The notes: generated by a model not told the origin, from the sequence alone. 55,032 nt of DNA from DASPWW01 sp035461345 (GCA_035461345.1 DATHVJ010000187.1:1-55032), one strand, 5' to 3'. Positions 32,081 to 40,834 are shown, counted from the first letter of the stretch. Translations and numbers: made by a program.

Positions 32081-33534
32081 CCGGCTCCCGGCCGGCAAGC
32101 GACTCCCGCGCAGTCCCTCAGCGCCTCGAGCCGCTCGGCGAGCCGCGCCCGGACGCGTGAGTAGCGCCGATCGTCGGCGACGTTGCGGAGTTGGTGGGGA
32201 TCGCGGTGGAGGTCGTATAGCTCGACGGGCCCGTTCTCGTGCTCGACGTAGACGAAGCGGTCTGTGTGGACGCCCACGAACTTATGCTTTGTGAGCATCT
32301 CCAGGAGCAGCGTGCGTTTCGATCCCGTGGCAGAGTCATTGGCAACAGGGACAAGCGACGCCCCGTCGAGCTCCTCGGACGCTCGCACGCCCGTCACCTC
32401 CAGGATCGTGGGGGCGAGGTCGACATTGGCCGATGGCTGATGGCGCTTCGCACCCGCCGGGAACCCGGGCCCGGCGATCACCAGCGGCGCTCGGATCGCC
32501 TCCTCGTACTGGCTCGCCTTGCCCCGGACCCGATGCTGTCCGAGCAGGTAGCCGTTGTCGGACGTGAACAGGAATAGGGTGTCCTCGAGCTCGCCCGCGC
32601 GTCGCAGCGCGCCCACGAGGTCGGCGACCATCTCGTCTACGGCCAGCAGGCTCTCCAACCGACTGCGGTATGCCCGCTCCATCTGCTCGATCGCCGTCGG
32701 ACTCAACCGAGGCACATTTCGCACCCGAGGTGGCTTGTCTTCAATCGCCGCTTCGTCGAAGGACGCTGGTCGCGGCAGCGGCTGATCCGAGAACGTACCG
32801 CGGTGACGCGGAGCGGGACGCGGGTTTCGTGCCGCGTCAACGCCCTCGAGCACCCCCTCGTCATGCGGGGCCAGCGTGGCCACGCTGAGGAAGAAGGGCC
32901 GTCCCCTACCGGCCTCCTCTTCGACGAACCCCACGGCCTTTCGCGCGAGGACGTCCGTCTGGTAGTCGCGCGGGCGGGAACCGTAATCCCGTAGGTCCCC
33001 GTTCTCGTTCAGGGTGTAATTGAACATCTGGAACTCCGTGTCCAGGACTGGCACCTCCCACACGTCCCACCCAGGCGGGACCTCCTTCGGATCTCCCGGA
33101 TGGTTCGGCGCCCCGTAGTTGTTCAGGTAGCGACCGATGTGAGCCGTTCGGTAGCCGGCTTGGCGCATCCACACCGCCAGGGTGTCGGAGCCGTCGAACG
33201 CCTGAAAGCCTCCGTCGGGCAACCTGTTGCCGAGGACCTCGTGGTTGTGCGAGTACTTCCCGGTCAGGAAGCTGGCGCGGGACGGACAGCACAGAGGCGT
33301 GGTCGCGAAGAACTCCCTGAAGGTGGTTCCCCTTCTCGCCATCCGCGCGACATGTGGCAGGAAGCGCACAGATTCCGCCTCTTGGTCATCGGTCATCACG
33401 ACGACCACGTTCCGCGAGCGAGGGGGCGCCGAGCTCTCCTCTGACTCGCCGCATCCGGCCGCGTTCAAGCCGGCGAGAGCGATCAGCGCGACTGCGGCTA
33501 CGATCACCGCAAGAGGCCAGGACGAGCGACGCAT
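32077..33534 (-). CDS. arylsulfatase-like sulfatase, exported
   Basis: A 485-aa type I sulfatase. The formylglycine signature is CCPSRASFLTGKY, where Cys of C-P-S-R becomes formylglycine. The metal site begins VVVMTDDQ and ends FLFTSDNGYLLGQHR. An N-terminal hydrophobic segment ends in LNAAGCGES, a lipobox-like sequence, so it is probably a lipoprotein. It resembles N-acetylglucosamine-6-sulfatase/heparan-type members. The enzyme that makes formylglycine is not in the window. Among sulfotransferases it would remove or edit the sulfate esters they make. Part of the gene (32280-32350) looks lower in GC than its neighbours. Confidence 0.9.
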   Translation of the reverse strand: MRRSSWPLAVIVAAVALIALAGLNAAGCGESEESSAPPRSRNVVVVMTDDQEAESVRFLPHVARMARRGTTFREFFATTPLCCPSRASFLTGKYSHNHEVLGNRLPDGGFQAFDGSDTLAVWMRQAGYRTAHIGRYLNNYGAPNHPGDPKEVPPGWDVWEVPVLDTEFQMFNYTLNENGDLRDYGSRPRDYQTDVLARKAVGFVEEEAGRGRPFFLSVATLAPHDEGVLEGVDAARNPRPAPRHRGTFSDQPLPRPASFDEAAIEDKPPRVRNVPRLSPTAIEQMERAYRSRLESLLAVDEMVADLVGALRRAGELEDTLFLFTSDNGYLLGQHRVRGKASQYEEAIRAPLVIAGPGFPAGAKRHQPSANVDLAPTILEVTGVRASEELDGASLVPVANDSATGSKRTLLLEMLTKHKFVGVHTDRFVYVEHENGPVELYDLHRDPHQLRNVADDRRYSRVRARLAERLEALRDCAGVACRPGAG

Positions 33535-33546
33535 CGCGGCGCGACG

Positions 33547-34482
33547 CTAGGCCGGCGCCCGCTCGTAGGTGCGGCGCAGCTCGGCGGCGCCCTCGACCCC
33601 GTCGGCGGCGAGGCGGTCGAGCGCGTCCTCGTACCGGCGCCGCAGCTCCTCCTGGGCCTCGTCGGAGAGCCCTGTGCGCCAGCGATCGCGATGCGCGTTC
33701 TCCGCGATGACGTGGCGGTCGAAACAGGCGCGGATCTCCGGCTCGTCCTCGAGCTCGAGGAACTGGAGCAGGCGACGGTAGGTGTCCTCGCGGTCGCCGT
33801 ACGCGAGCTCGTCGAGGCTGATCGTGAGCAGCCGATCCGGTGGGATCTCGCGTGCCGCGGCGTCGATCCGCCGCAGCCGCCGCTCCCACCACCTCAGGCC
33901 CTCGAAGCCGTCGCGCGGGTGCTCGCGCTTCTGCCGCTTGCCGACCTTGGAGGCGCCCGCGTCGCGGCCGTCGCGCACGGTGTGGATCAGCCGCGCGTCG
34001 GGGAACACCTCGAGCAGGGTCGGCCCCTCGGCGACGTTGTCGGAGCTCATCTCGACGAGTCCCGGCTTGCCCGCCTCGGCCGCCAGCGGCCCCAGGAGGT
34101 CGTCGAACAGCGCCCGGCACGTGCGACGGGGATCGGAGCCGTACGCGGCCTCGAACTTCCCCACCGCCGCGTCGAACCGATTCCGCGGGACGACCTTGTA
34201 CAGGCCGCGCTCCTCACGGCCCAGCGGCAGCCTCGGCAGCAGCGCCGGGAAGGGCTCCCCAGCCTTGATCCGGTGCCACCAAAACCGGCGCAGCTTGCGC
34301 ACGAACTGGGCGAGCGTGACGCGGCCCCCGAGCAGGTCCGGGAACCCGCGCGGGTTGCAGTGGAAGCGTGCCTCGATCTCGACGTCGCGATACCGCGAGT
34401 GGTGGCCGAGCAGCCTCGCGAGCACGTGCGTGCCGCTGCGCCCGGTGCCGCCGACGAACACGTGGTCGAGCTCCCTTGTCAC
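33547..34482 (-). CDS. sulfotransferase family protein
   Basis: 311 residues starting with VTRELDHVFVGGTGRSGTHV; the PAPS loop is at residues 10-18. The 3'-phosphate motif LIHTVRDGRDAGASK lies in the middle, followed by LTISLDELAYGDREDTY. The sequence follows domain 1 of the double protein closely (GGFPDLL/RGFPDLL, RKRFEGAIAAFE/RNRFDAAVGKFE). The GTG start at 34480-34482 was chosen because it lies after the stop of the upstream membrane-protein gene. It is a single, complete copy and so a likely parent or sibling of the duplicated protein. Confidence 0.87.
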   Translation of the reverse strand: MTRELDHVFVGGTGRSGTHVLARLLGHHSRYRDVEIEARFHCNPRGFPDLLGGRVTLAQFVRKLRRFWWHRIKAGEPFPALLPRLPLGREERGLYKVVPRNRFDAAVGKFEAAYGSDPRRTCRALFDDLLGPLAAEAGKPGLVEMSSDNVAEGPTLLEVFPDARLIHTVRDGRDAGASKVGKRQKREHPRDGFEGLRWWERRLRRIDAAAREIPPDRLLTISLDELAYGDREDTYRRLLQFLELEDEPEIRACFDRHVIAENAHRDRWRTGLSDEAQEELRRRYEDALDRLAADGVEGAAELRRTYERAPA

Positions 34483-34492
34483 GAGGACAAGG

Positions 34493-36841
34493 CTAGCCCT
34501 CGACCCGGTAGCGGTCGACGTAGCGACCGCAGGCGTCGCCGAGCGCCTCCGTCCTCGTTTTCGCAACCGGCGTGAGCGCGATCGCGCCGAGCCATGTGCG
34601 CCGCTCTACCCGCAGCAGGCGCTGGAGCCAGCTCCGCTCGGGCTGGCGGATCGAAACCCGCGCCCGCTCCCCGCGCTCGACGTCGATCGTCCCCGCGGGC
34701 CAGAACTGCCCCTCTCCGGGGGCGAAGCCGAACATCCCGTCGAGCGACGCGGGGAGCGCGACGTCCGTCACCCCCGGCGCCTCGACCTCGAGCGCGACGG
34801 GGCTGTGGTACTGGAGCGAGACCGCCCACTCGCCTCGCTCGAGATCGAACGACTGCGCGGCGGATCCCCCGGTGGTGAACGAGCTCGACGGCCGCCAGCG
34901 ACGCTTCGGCCCGACGACCGGCTCGGGCGCCACCGTGGCGAGACCGGACCGCCGCGCGGTGCCCCTCCCCGCCCGGCGGGCGCAGTCGAGGACCGCGCCC
35001 GGCGCATCCGGGGGCTCGATCACCTCCTGCGGCGCAACCTCGCCCTGCCGCCTCCACAGCGTGTAGGACGGCGTCGACGCCATACGCTCGAACTCGGGCG
35101 GCGGAGCGCTCGCGTACGCGGCGTTGGTCGTGATCACGTAGCGGAACCGGTTGAGCGTGTCGTGTGTGACGGAGTCGAAGTCCAGCGCCCGGCCCTGGTC
35201 CCACCGCTTGCCGTCGCGGGGCTTGACGTCGCGGCTCGGCACGTAGCCTCCCGGGCTGCCGACCAGCGCCCCGCGCAGCCGGTACGGCGCGAAGCGGTCG
35301 GCCGCCAGCACGAGCACGCGCTCGCCCTCGACCACGTCGCGCAGGCTCTCGAGCTCGCCGGCCCGCTGCTCGGTCCCCACCGGCGCGGCGCGCAGCGCCA
35401 GCAGAGTCGAACCGGCGGCGCCGAGGGTGAAGACGACGGCGAGCGCGGCGACCTGGGCACGCCACGGCGTCCGCCAGTCGGTCGCCAGCAAGGGGCGTAG
35501 CAGAAACAGCATCGCGACCGGCGCCATCACCGCCAGCGCCTTCGCCTCGACGTGGATCCCGCCGCGCCACCGGGCTCCCGCGTACACGAGCACCGCGGCG
35601 ACGAGGGCAGCGGGCACCGCGTAGTCGCGGCGGCGCGTCCACCACCACGCGGCCACCGCCGCGGCGGCGAGCGCGACAAGGGTCGCCACCAGGGCGTCCA
35701 CCTCGCCGGCGACGTCGGCCCTGAAGTCGCCCGCCGGCCAGATCCCGAGCGCCTCACGCGGCGAGACGGAGCTGATCAGCCGTCCCGTCGAGGCCTGGAT
35801 GTCGCCGAAGCGATCGATGAAGCCCGACAGGCTCCCGGCCTGGGCGATCGCGACCACCGCGAGCACCGCGGCCGCGGCGGCGAGCGCGGGCCACGCGGGC
35901 CGAACGGCGGCGGCCAGCTCGCCGGCGGAGGTCCTGAGGCGCCCGGCGGCGAGCTCGAGGCCGAGCCAGATCGTCGCCGCCGCGAGCGGCCACACCAGCG
36001 CGGCGAGGCTGAACGTGAGCACTGCGGCCAGCGCGAGCACCCCGAGCGCGAACAGGCTCGCGGCGAGGGGACGCCGATTCCCCGAGCCTTCCCCGACCGC
36101 GCGATCTGCTTGCAGATCGCGCGCCTCGTGAAGCGCCACCGCCGTCCCGACCAGGAACAGCGCCATCGCCGTCTCCTTGAACGCGCTCTGTGCCAGGAAC
36201 GAGGCGGCGAGGTACGGCAGTCCGACGAGCGCCGCCGCGATCGCGCGGCGGATCGGCGGCAGGTCGCGCAGCACGGCGAGCGCCGCAAGAGCGGTCAGCA
36301 CCGGGATCGCGAGCAGGATCCCGTTGAAGGCCGTCTCCACCGACGCCCCCGTCCCCTCGGCGAGCGCCGCCGCCAGCGATTGCAGGCCGAGCGGGTACCC
36401 GAGCTCGATCCCGCGTGGCTCGGGCCCGAACCCCGTCGCGAGCCACTCGCTCCAGAACAGCTGCGCCGCGTGATCGTTGGTGTAGATCCCCTCGCCCAGG
36501 ACCCCGACCCGTCCGCTGATCGCGAACGGGATCGAGGCCGCGACCAGCACGATCAGCGCCGCCGGCAACGCCTCGCGAGCAAGGCCCGCCGCATCGACCC
36601 CCCGCGGCCGCCTCGACGCGAACACGAGCGCGCCGAGGAGCAGCACCCCGATCGCGATCGCGGCAGTGAGCCCCCTTCCCGGGAGCCGCACCACCGGCTG
36701 CGCCACCACGACGAGGGCGGCGAGGCCGACGGGGGCCGCGAGCCAGCTCCACTCGCGGCCTCCGAGCGCGGCCAGCAGCGCGCGGCCGGCGACCAGGGAC
36801 GCGGCGCATACCAGCGCCGCCAGCGCCCAAACGGCGATCAC
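34493..36841 (-). CDS. large polytopic membrane protein with extracytoplasmic C-terminal domain
   Basis: A 782-aa protein with about 12-13 spans to residue 480 and a C-terminal 300-residue soluble domain. Early loops carry acidic residues (GEGIYTNDHAAQLFWSEW) that fit the GT-C active-site loop. The soluble domain is beta-rich (RGEWAVSLQYHSPVALEVEA). I infer a GT-C glycosyltransferase; the ligand is unknown. A 24-nt perfect palindrome (36099-36122) inside the coding sequence adds ARDLQADRA in a cytosolic loop. GTG at 36839-36841 overlaps the preceding gene's end region; TAGGGT lies 6 nt before. Confidence 0.68.
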   Translation of the reverse strand: MIAVWALAALVCAASLVAGRALLAALGGREWSWLAAPVGLAALVVVAQPVVRLPGRGLTAAIAIGVLLLGALVFASRRPRGVDAAGLAREALPAALIVLVAASIPFAISGRVGVLGEGIYTNDHAAQLFWSEWLATGFGPEPRGIELGYPLGLQSLAAALAEGTGASVETAFNGILLAIPVLTALAALAVLRDLPPIRRAIAAALVGLPYLAASFLAQSAFKETAMALFLVGTAVALHEARDLQADRAVGEGSGNRRPLAASLFALGVLALAAVLTFSLAALVWPLAAATIWLGLELAAGRLRTSAGELAAAVRPAWPALAAAAAVLAVVAIAQAGSLSGFIDRFGDIQASTGRLISSVSPREALGIWPAGDFRADVAGEVDALVATLVALAAAAVAAWWWTRRRDYAVPAALVAAVLVYAGARWRGGIHVEAKALAVMAPVAMLFLLRPLLATDWRTPWRAQVAALAVVFTLGAAGSTLLALRAAPVGTEQRAGELESLRDVVEGERVLVLAADRFAPYRLRGALVGSPGGYVPSRDVKPRDGKRWDQGRALDFDSVTHDTLNRFRYVITTNAAYASAPPPEFERMASTPSYTLWRRQGEVAPQEVIEPPDAPGAVLDCARRAGRGTARRSGLATVAPEPVVGPKRRWRPSSSFTTGGSAAQSFDLERGEWAVSLQYHSPVALEVEAPGVTDVALPASLDGMFGFAPGEGQFWPAGTIDVERGERARVSIRQPERSWLQRLLRVERRTWLGAIALTPVAKTRTEALGDACGRYVDRYRVEG
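36099..36122 (-). repeat. 24-nt snap-back palindrome within a coding region (family C)
   Basis: GCGCGATCTGC (36099-36109), TT, GCAGATCGCGC (36112-36122). It has the same architecture as 6959-6982 and preserves the reading frame of the membrane-protein gene. Confidence 0.65.
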
Positions 36842-36847
36842 GCGCGC

Positions 36848-36853
36848 ACCCTA
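36848..36853 (-). promoter_or_regulatory. putative -10 box (TAGGGT) overlapping an upstream stop codon
   Basis: TAGGGT on the minus strand (36853-36848) ends 6 nt before the GTG of the 34493 gene. Its TAG is also the stop of the gene ending at 36851, so the match may be fortuitous. Confidence 0.25.
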
Positions 36854-38944
36854 TTCACGCCCCCGCTCGCAGCTCGCCGGGTCGAGATCGCCGTCGATCG
36901 CGAACACCGACACGTCCTCGTCGCGAACGATCTCCTCGGCCTCGGGGGCGGCGCGCGTCCACCCCGCCTCGGGTGGCTCGTCCGGGCGCGTCCCCACTCC
37001 CTCGGTCGGCTCGCGGAAGCCGGTGACCACGTATCCGTAGTCGCCGTCGTCGAGCGCCTGAAGCCATTGCTCGCAGCTCGTGACGGGCTCGAACGAGCCG
37101 TCCGGCCCTCGGACGCCGATGAACTCGACCCGGTTCGACAGATCGGTCCCGTACAGCGGGTGCTGGCGCGCGATCACGGTCGCAATGCGGGCGTCCTCGA
37201 CCCCGCGTGCCCACATGAACGCCGAGTCCTCCGGATTCCCGCCGGCGCGGGTCTCGTAGCGGCCCTCGAGGTACGTGCGCTGGGCGTGATAGCCGAGGCC
37301 GACCCCGATCCCGACGATCAGGGCGAGCGCCGGGCCGATCGCCCGCCGAGGCAGGCGCCCAGCCCGCGCTGCCCAGGCGAGGGCCCCCGCTGCGGCGGCC
37401 GCGGCGCCGCCGGCTAGAGCGGCGCGGGCGGACACCACCCCAACCACCTCGTCGGAGCCGAGCGCCGCGACCGCGCCGGCGACCACGAGCCCCCCGAGGC
37501 CGAGCGCGCGCCACCGCGGCCCCCACCTGGTCGCGAGGATCGGCACCAGCGCGACCGCGAGCGCGAGGACGGGAGCGAGGTAGCGCAGGTTGGACGCGAA
37601 GCCGACCGGCATCCCGTCGGGCCCGGACGCCGACAGGGGCGTGAACGGGTACACGGCGGCCGAGGCGACCGCGGTCCACCCGAGTACCCGCTCGACGGCC
37701 GAGCGTCCTCGCGCCAGGCAGCCCACGGCGCCGACCACGGCCAGCGCGAGCACGAGCGGCCACAGCGCGCCGAAGCGCTCGTCGAGCGCCGGAAACAGCC
37801 ACTCGCTCCACACGCCGGTGTCGGTCGCGTAGCCGATCAGGGCATGGGGCTCGCGGGTCCCGGAGAGATAGTCCTCGGGGCCGGGCAGCGCCACCGGGCC
37901 GAGCGAGGACGCCCACGGGAGCGGGTTGCCGACGTGGGCGAGGTTGCGCGCGAACCAGAACCCGCCCCCGGCGAGGAGCGCGCCCACCCACGCGCCGCTC
38001 GCCGCGACACGGCGCCCCGCCGGAGCGGCGACGATCACGCCCACGGTCAGGGCGAGCGCCGGCGCCGCCAGATTGAGCTTCGTCCCGACCGCGAGGCCCG
38101 CGGCGAGGCCGGCGAGCGCGACCGGGGCGGCCGCCGAGCTCAGATACGGCTGCGCACGGGAGCGAGCGGCGTTGGCGAGCAGCGCCGCGGCAGCGAGCAG
38201 GAAGAAGGTGGCGACGATGTCGTTGCGGGCCTCGCCGGGCTGGTCCGCGTACACACCCGAGGCGAGCACGACGCCGACCGCGACGACCGTCCACGGGGCC
38301 GTTCCCCACGGGCGCCCAAGGCACCACGCCGCGAGAAGCGTCGCCGCGAGCCACCCGAGGTTGAGGAACGGGGACAGGATGTCGCGCTCGGTGAGCAGGA
38401 TCCCCGCCGTGTGGAAGAGCTCCGAGTTCGCCGGGTAGAACCACGTCAGCAGCGCCGGGGAGGTGAAGTGGAGCGCGGTGAGCGAGCCCTCCTGCGCGAA
38501 CCGCGCCGCGAACGGCATGTGGTACCAGAGGCTGTCGAAGCCGTACATGCCGTACAGCAGCGTCGGGTAGGCGCGTCCCGACCACTCGGCGAACAGCGCC
38601 ACCGTGACGAGCGCCGCGACCGCCACCCCCCCGCGGCCGGGCGGGAGCGCGGGCGGCGCCTGGGCGTCGGATGGCATTGGCCGCGGGGACGCCGCCAGGC
38701 CCAACCCGAGGCCCACCGCGACGCACAGTCCCACGAGCGGCACCTCCTCGAGCCACCCGACCGTGCCCAGCGCCTCCATCGACCACACAAGCAACACGAG
38801 CGCGACGACCAGCTCCGCGAGCCGCGCCGGCGCGCCGGACCATCCCGGCAGCAGCCGCGCCCGGACGCGGTACGCTCCCCAACCGAGCGCGGCCGCGATC
38901 ACGGCGAGCTCGATGACGCCGACGGCGTAGCTCGCTAGCGACAT
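36851..38944 (-). CDS. polytopic membrane protein, GT-C-like
   Basis: A 697-aa protein with about 13 spans. The large first external loop contains YGFDSLWYHMPFAARFAQEG, and TWFYPANSELFHTAG follows, a pattern known from GT-C mannosyl- and arabinosyltransferase-like proteins. The C-terminus (QHPLYGTDLSNRVEFIGVRG) is a soluble domain with a shifted Rossmann-like pattern. It is related in style, though not in detail, to the 34493 and 3940 proteins. Likely role: addition of sugars from a polyprenyl carrier outside the membrane. ATG at 38942-38944; the stop lies 10 nt before the GTG of the next gene. Confidence 0.68.
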   Translation of the reverse strand: MSLASYAVGVIELAVIAAALGWGAYRVRARLLPGWSGAPARLAELVVALVLLVWSMEALGTVGWLEEVPLVGLCVAVGLGLGLAASPRPMPSDAQAPPALPPGRGGVAVAALVTVALFAEWSGRAYPTLLYGMYGFDSLWYHMPFAARFAQEGSLTALHFTSPALLTWFYPANSELFHTAGILLTERDILSPFLNLGWLAATLLAAWCLGRPWGTAPWTVVAVGVVLASGVYADQPGEARNDIVATFFLLAAAALLANAARSRAQPYLSSAAAPVALAGLAAGLAVGTKLNLAAPALALTVGVIVAAPAGRRVAASGAWVGALLAGGGFWFARNLAHVGNPLPWASSLGPVALPGPEDYLSGTREPHALIGYATDTGVWSEWLFPALDERFGALWPLVLALAVVGAVGCLARGRSAVERVLGWTAVASAAVYPFTPLSASGPDGMPVGFASNLRYLAPVLALAVALVPILATRWGPRWRALGLGGLVVAGAVAALGSDEVVGVVSARAALAGGAAAAAAGALAWAARAGRLPRRAIGPALALIVGIGVGLGYHAQRTYLEGRYETRAGGNPEDSAFMWARGVEDARIATVIARQHPLYGTDLSNRVEFIGVRGPDGSFEPVTSCEQWLQALDDGDYGYVVTGFREPTEGVGTRPDEPPEAGWTRAAPEAEEIVRDEDVSVFAIDGDLDPASCERGRE

Positions 38945-38964
38945 CTCAAGACCACCCCGCGAGC

Positions 38965-39060
38965 GCGGACGCGAGAGCGAGCGAGTAAGGAACGACGCGC
39001 CAGGTTCGCAAGCGAACCTGGCGGTGGTCAGCGGGCAGTGAGCGAGCGGGAGCGGAGCAC
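38965..39060 (+). repeat. composite repeat with family A palindrome (copy 3)
   Basis: GCGGACGCGAGAGCGAG (38965-38981), a gap, CCAGGTTCGC, AA, GCGAACCTGG (centre 39010), then GGTGGTC and a GAGCGAGCGG tail. The same order occurs inverted at 51530-51626. It fills most of the gap between the GT-C-like gene and divIC. Confidence 0.78.
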
Positions 39061-39070
39061 GTCGCGGGTG

Positions 39071-39403
39071 TTATTCCGGCAGGTTCCGGATCACGTAGGC
39101 GCGCTCGCCGGGCTCGATCATGCCCAGGCGCCGGGCCTCGCGCTCGATCGTCTCGGGATCGCTCAGCGCGGCCTTGCGCTCCTCGAGCTCGCGGTTCTCG
39201 CGCGCGAGCTGGACGAAGTTGTCGCGCTCCGCGCGCGAGTCGCGCCACGAGTCGACGAGGTTGACGACCGGGTTCAGGTACGAGAGCAGAACGGCGAACA
39301 GCACGAGCACCAGCGCGATGCGTCCGACGCGGTCCCAGTCGATGCGACTGCGCCGCCGCCGCGCGGGGCGCGCACGGTACAGCCGGTAGTCGTGGGTGCT
39401 CAC
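39071..39403 (-). CDS. septum formation initiator, DivIC/FtsB family
   Basis: 110 residues: a basic cytosolic N-terminus (RPARRRRSRIDWDRV), one membrane span (GRIALVLVLFAVLLSYL), then a coiled coil (RDNFVQLARENRELEERKAA) and the conserved RRLGMIEPGERAYVI end. The family links FtsL/FtsQ in the divisome. GTG at 39401-39403 fits the usual length. Its place directly after eno is the standard actinobacterial order. Confidence 0.92.
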   Translation of the reverse strand: MSTHDYRLYRARPARRRRSRIDWDRVGRIALVLVLFAVLLSYLNPVVNLVDSWRDSRAERDNFVQLARENRELEERKAALSDPETIEREARRLGMIEPGERAYVIRNLPE

Positions 39404-39451
39404 GCACGAGCCTTCGCTCCGCGCCGCGTCGCGCCTGCCCTCGTCGCCCGC

Positions 39452-39471
39452 CCTGCAACCACGATTGCAGG
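39452..39471 (-). terminator. hairpin after eno
   Basis: CCTGCAA (39452-39458) pairs with TTGCAGG (39465-39471) around CCACGA, 5 nt past the eno stop. It may attenuate transcription into divIC. Confidence 0.45.
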
Positions 39472-39476
39472 AGCGG

Positions 39477-40766
39477 CTAGCGCCGCGCGAACGCGTCGAG
39501 GCCGGGGTACGTCGCGTCGACGCCCAGCTCCTCCTCGATCCGCAGCAGCCGGTTGTACTTGGCAACCCGGTCCGAGCGCGACGGCGCTCCGGTCTTGATC
39601 TGGCCCGCGCCCGTGCCGACCGCGAGGTCGGCGATCGTCGTGTCCTCGGTCTCACCCGAGCGATGCGAGATCACCGTCGTGTACCCGGCCTCGCGGGCGA
39701 TCCCGATCGCCTCCAGGGTCTCGGTGAGCGTTCCGATCTGGTTCACCTTGACGAGGATCGAGTTCGCGACCCGATCGGCGATCCCGCGCCGCAGGCGCTC
39801 CGGGTTGGTGACGAAGAGGTCGTCTCCGACGAGCTGCACCCGGTCGCCGAGCCGCTCCGTCAGCGCCCGCCACCCGTCCCAGTCCTCCTCGTCCATTCCG
39901 TCCTCGATCGAGACCACCGGATGCCGCTGGGCGATCCCGGCCCAGTACGCCACCATCTCCTCGGCGCTAAGCGTCCGCCCCTCGTGCTCGAGCACGTACG
40001 CGCCGTCCCGATAAACCTCGCTGGCGGCGGGATCGAGCGCTATCCAGACATCCTTCCGCGGCTCGTAGCCGGCTGTCTCGATTCCCTCCACCAGCGCCTC
40101 CAGCGCGGCCTCGTTCGACTCGAGATCGGGAGCGAAGCCGCCCTCGTCGCCGACCGCCGTCGACAGGCCGCGCCGTTTCAGCGTCGCCTTCAGCGCGTGG
40201 AAGATCTCGGCCCCGCAGCGCAGCGCCTCCGAGAAGCTCCGCGCGCCGGCGGGCACGATCATGAACTCCTGAAAGTCGACCGCGTTGTCGGCGTGAGCGC
40301 CGCCGTTGAGCACGTTCATCATCGGCACCGGGAGCACACTCGCGGGCGCGGCGCCCGACAGGCGCGCCACGTAGCGGTACAGCGCCTCGCCGGCCTCGGC
40401 CGCGGCCGCCTTCGCCGCCGCGAGCGAGACGCCGAGGATCGCGTTCGCGCCCAGCCTGCTCTTGTTCGGGGTGCCGTCGAGCTCGCGCATCGCCAGGTCC
40501 ACCCCGGCCTGGTCCGCTCCGTCCGCGCCCACCACTGCGTCCGCGATCTCGCCGTTGACGTTGGCGACCGCGCCGGCGACCCCCTTTCCCGCCCACTGCG
40601 AACCTCCGTCGCGCAGCTCGACGGCCTCGAACTCCCCCGTAGAGGCGCCGGAGGGAACCGCCGCCCGGCCCCGGGCACCGGAGCCGAGGGTCACGTCGAC
40701 CTCGACCGTCGGATTCCCCCTCGAGTCGAGGATCTGGCGCGCGTGGACGGCCCGGATCGCGGACAT
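39477..40766 (-). CDS. eno: enolase
   Basis: A 429-aa complete enolase (2-phosphoglycerate to phosphoenolpyruvate). The N-terminus is AIRAVHARQILDSRGNPTVE; the mobile loop PSGASTGEFEAVELRD, the catalytic Glu region GDEGGFAPDL, the Lys strand SILVKVNQIGTLTE and SHRSGETEDT are intact. It lies upstream of divIC as in most actinobacteria. No ribosome site is clear in front of the ATG. Confidence 0.97.
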   Translation of the reverse strand: MSAIRAVHARQILDSRGNPTVEVDVTLGSGARGRAAVPSGASTGEFEAVELRDGGSQWAGKGVAGAVANVNGEIADAVVGADGADQAGVDLAMRELDGTPNKSRLGANAILGVSLAAAKAAAAEAGEALYRYVARLSGAAPASVLPVPMMNVLNGGAHADNAVDFQEFMIVPAGARSFSEALRCGAEIFHALKATLKRRGLSTAVGDEGGFAPDLESNEAALEALVEGIETAGYEPRKDVWIALDPAASEVYRDGAYVLEHEGRTLSAEEMVAYWAGIAQRHPVVSIEDGMDEEDWDGWRALTERLGDRVQLVGDDLFVTNPERLRRGIADRVANSILVKVNQIGTLTETLEAIGIAREAGYTTVISHRSGETEDTTIADLAVGTGAGQIKTGAPSRSDRVAKYNRLLRIEEELGVDATYPGLDAFARR

Positions 40767-40804
40767 TGGGCGAACAGTCTGCCAGGCACCCCGCCAGGAC
40801 CGAC

Positions 40805-40834
40805 GAGAGGGGCCGGCGCGAGCCGGCCCCTCTC
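40805..40834 (-). terminator. strong perfect hairpin with GCGA tetraloop
   Basis: GAGAGGGGCCGGC (40805-40817), loop GCGA, GCCGGCCCCTCTC (40822-40834). The 13-bp stem is perfect and the loop is of GNRA type. It follows the secreted-protein gene at 40885 and precedes eno. A second inverted repeat, GATCGCGGG/CCCGCGATC (40868-40897), brackets that gene's stop. Confidence 0.75.

Noticed and set aside
32280..32350. Lower-GC patch in the sulfatase gene as a sign of recent transfer
   Set aside because: The patch is short and judged only by eye; the rest of the gene matches the window in composition. A computed codon-usage test would be needed.
36855..38882. Very long open frames antisense or in other frames to real genes, such as this 675-codon one
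   Set aside because: They are caused by high GC with few stop codons. Translations are Arg/Gly/Ala/Pro-rich without motifs, while the overlapping frame gives clear membrane proteins or enzymes.
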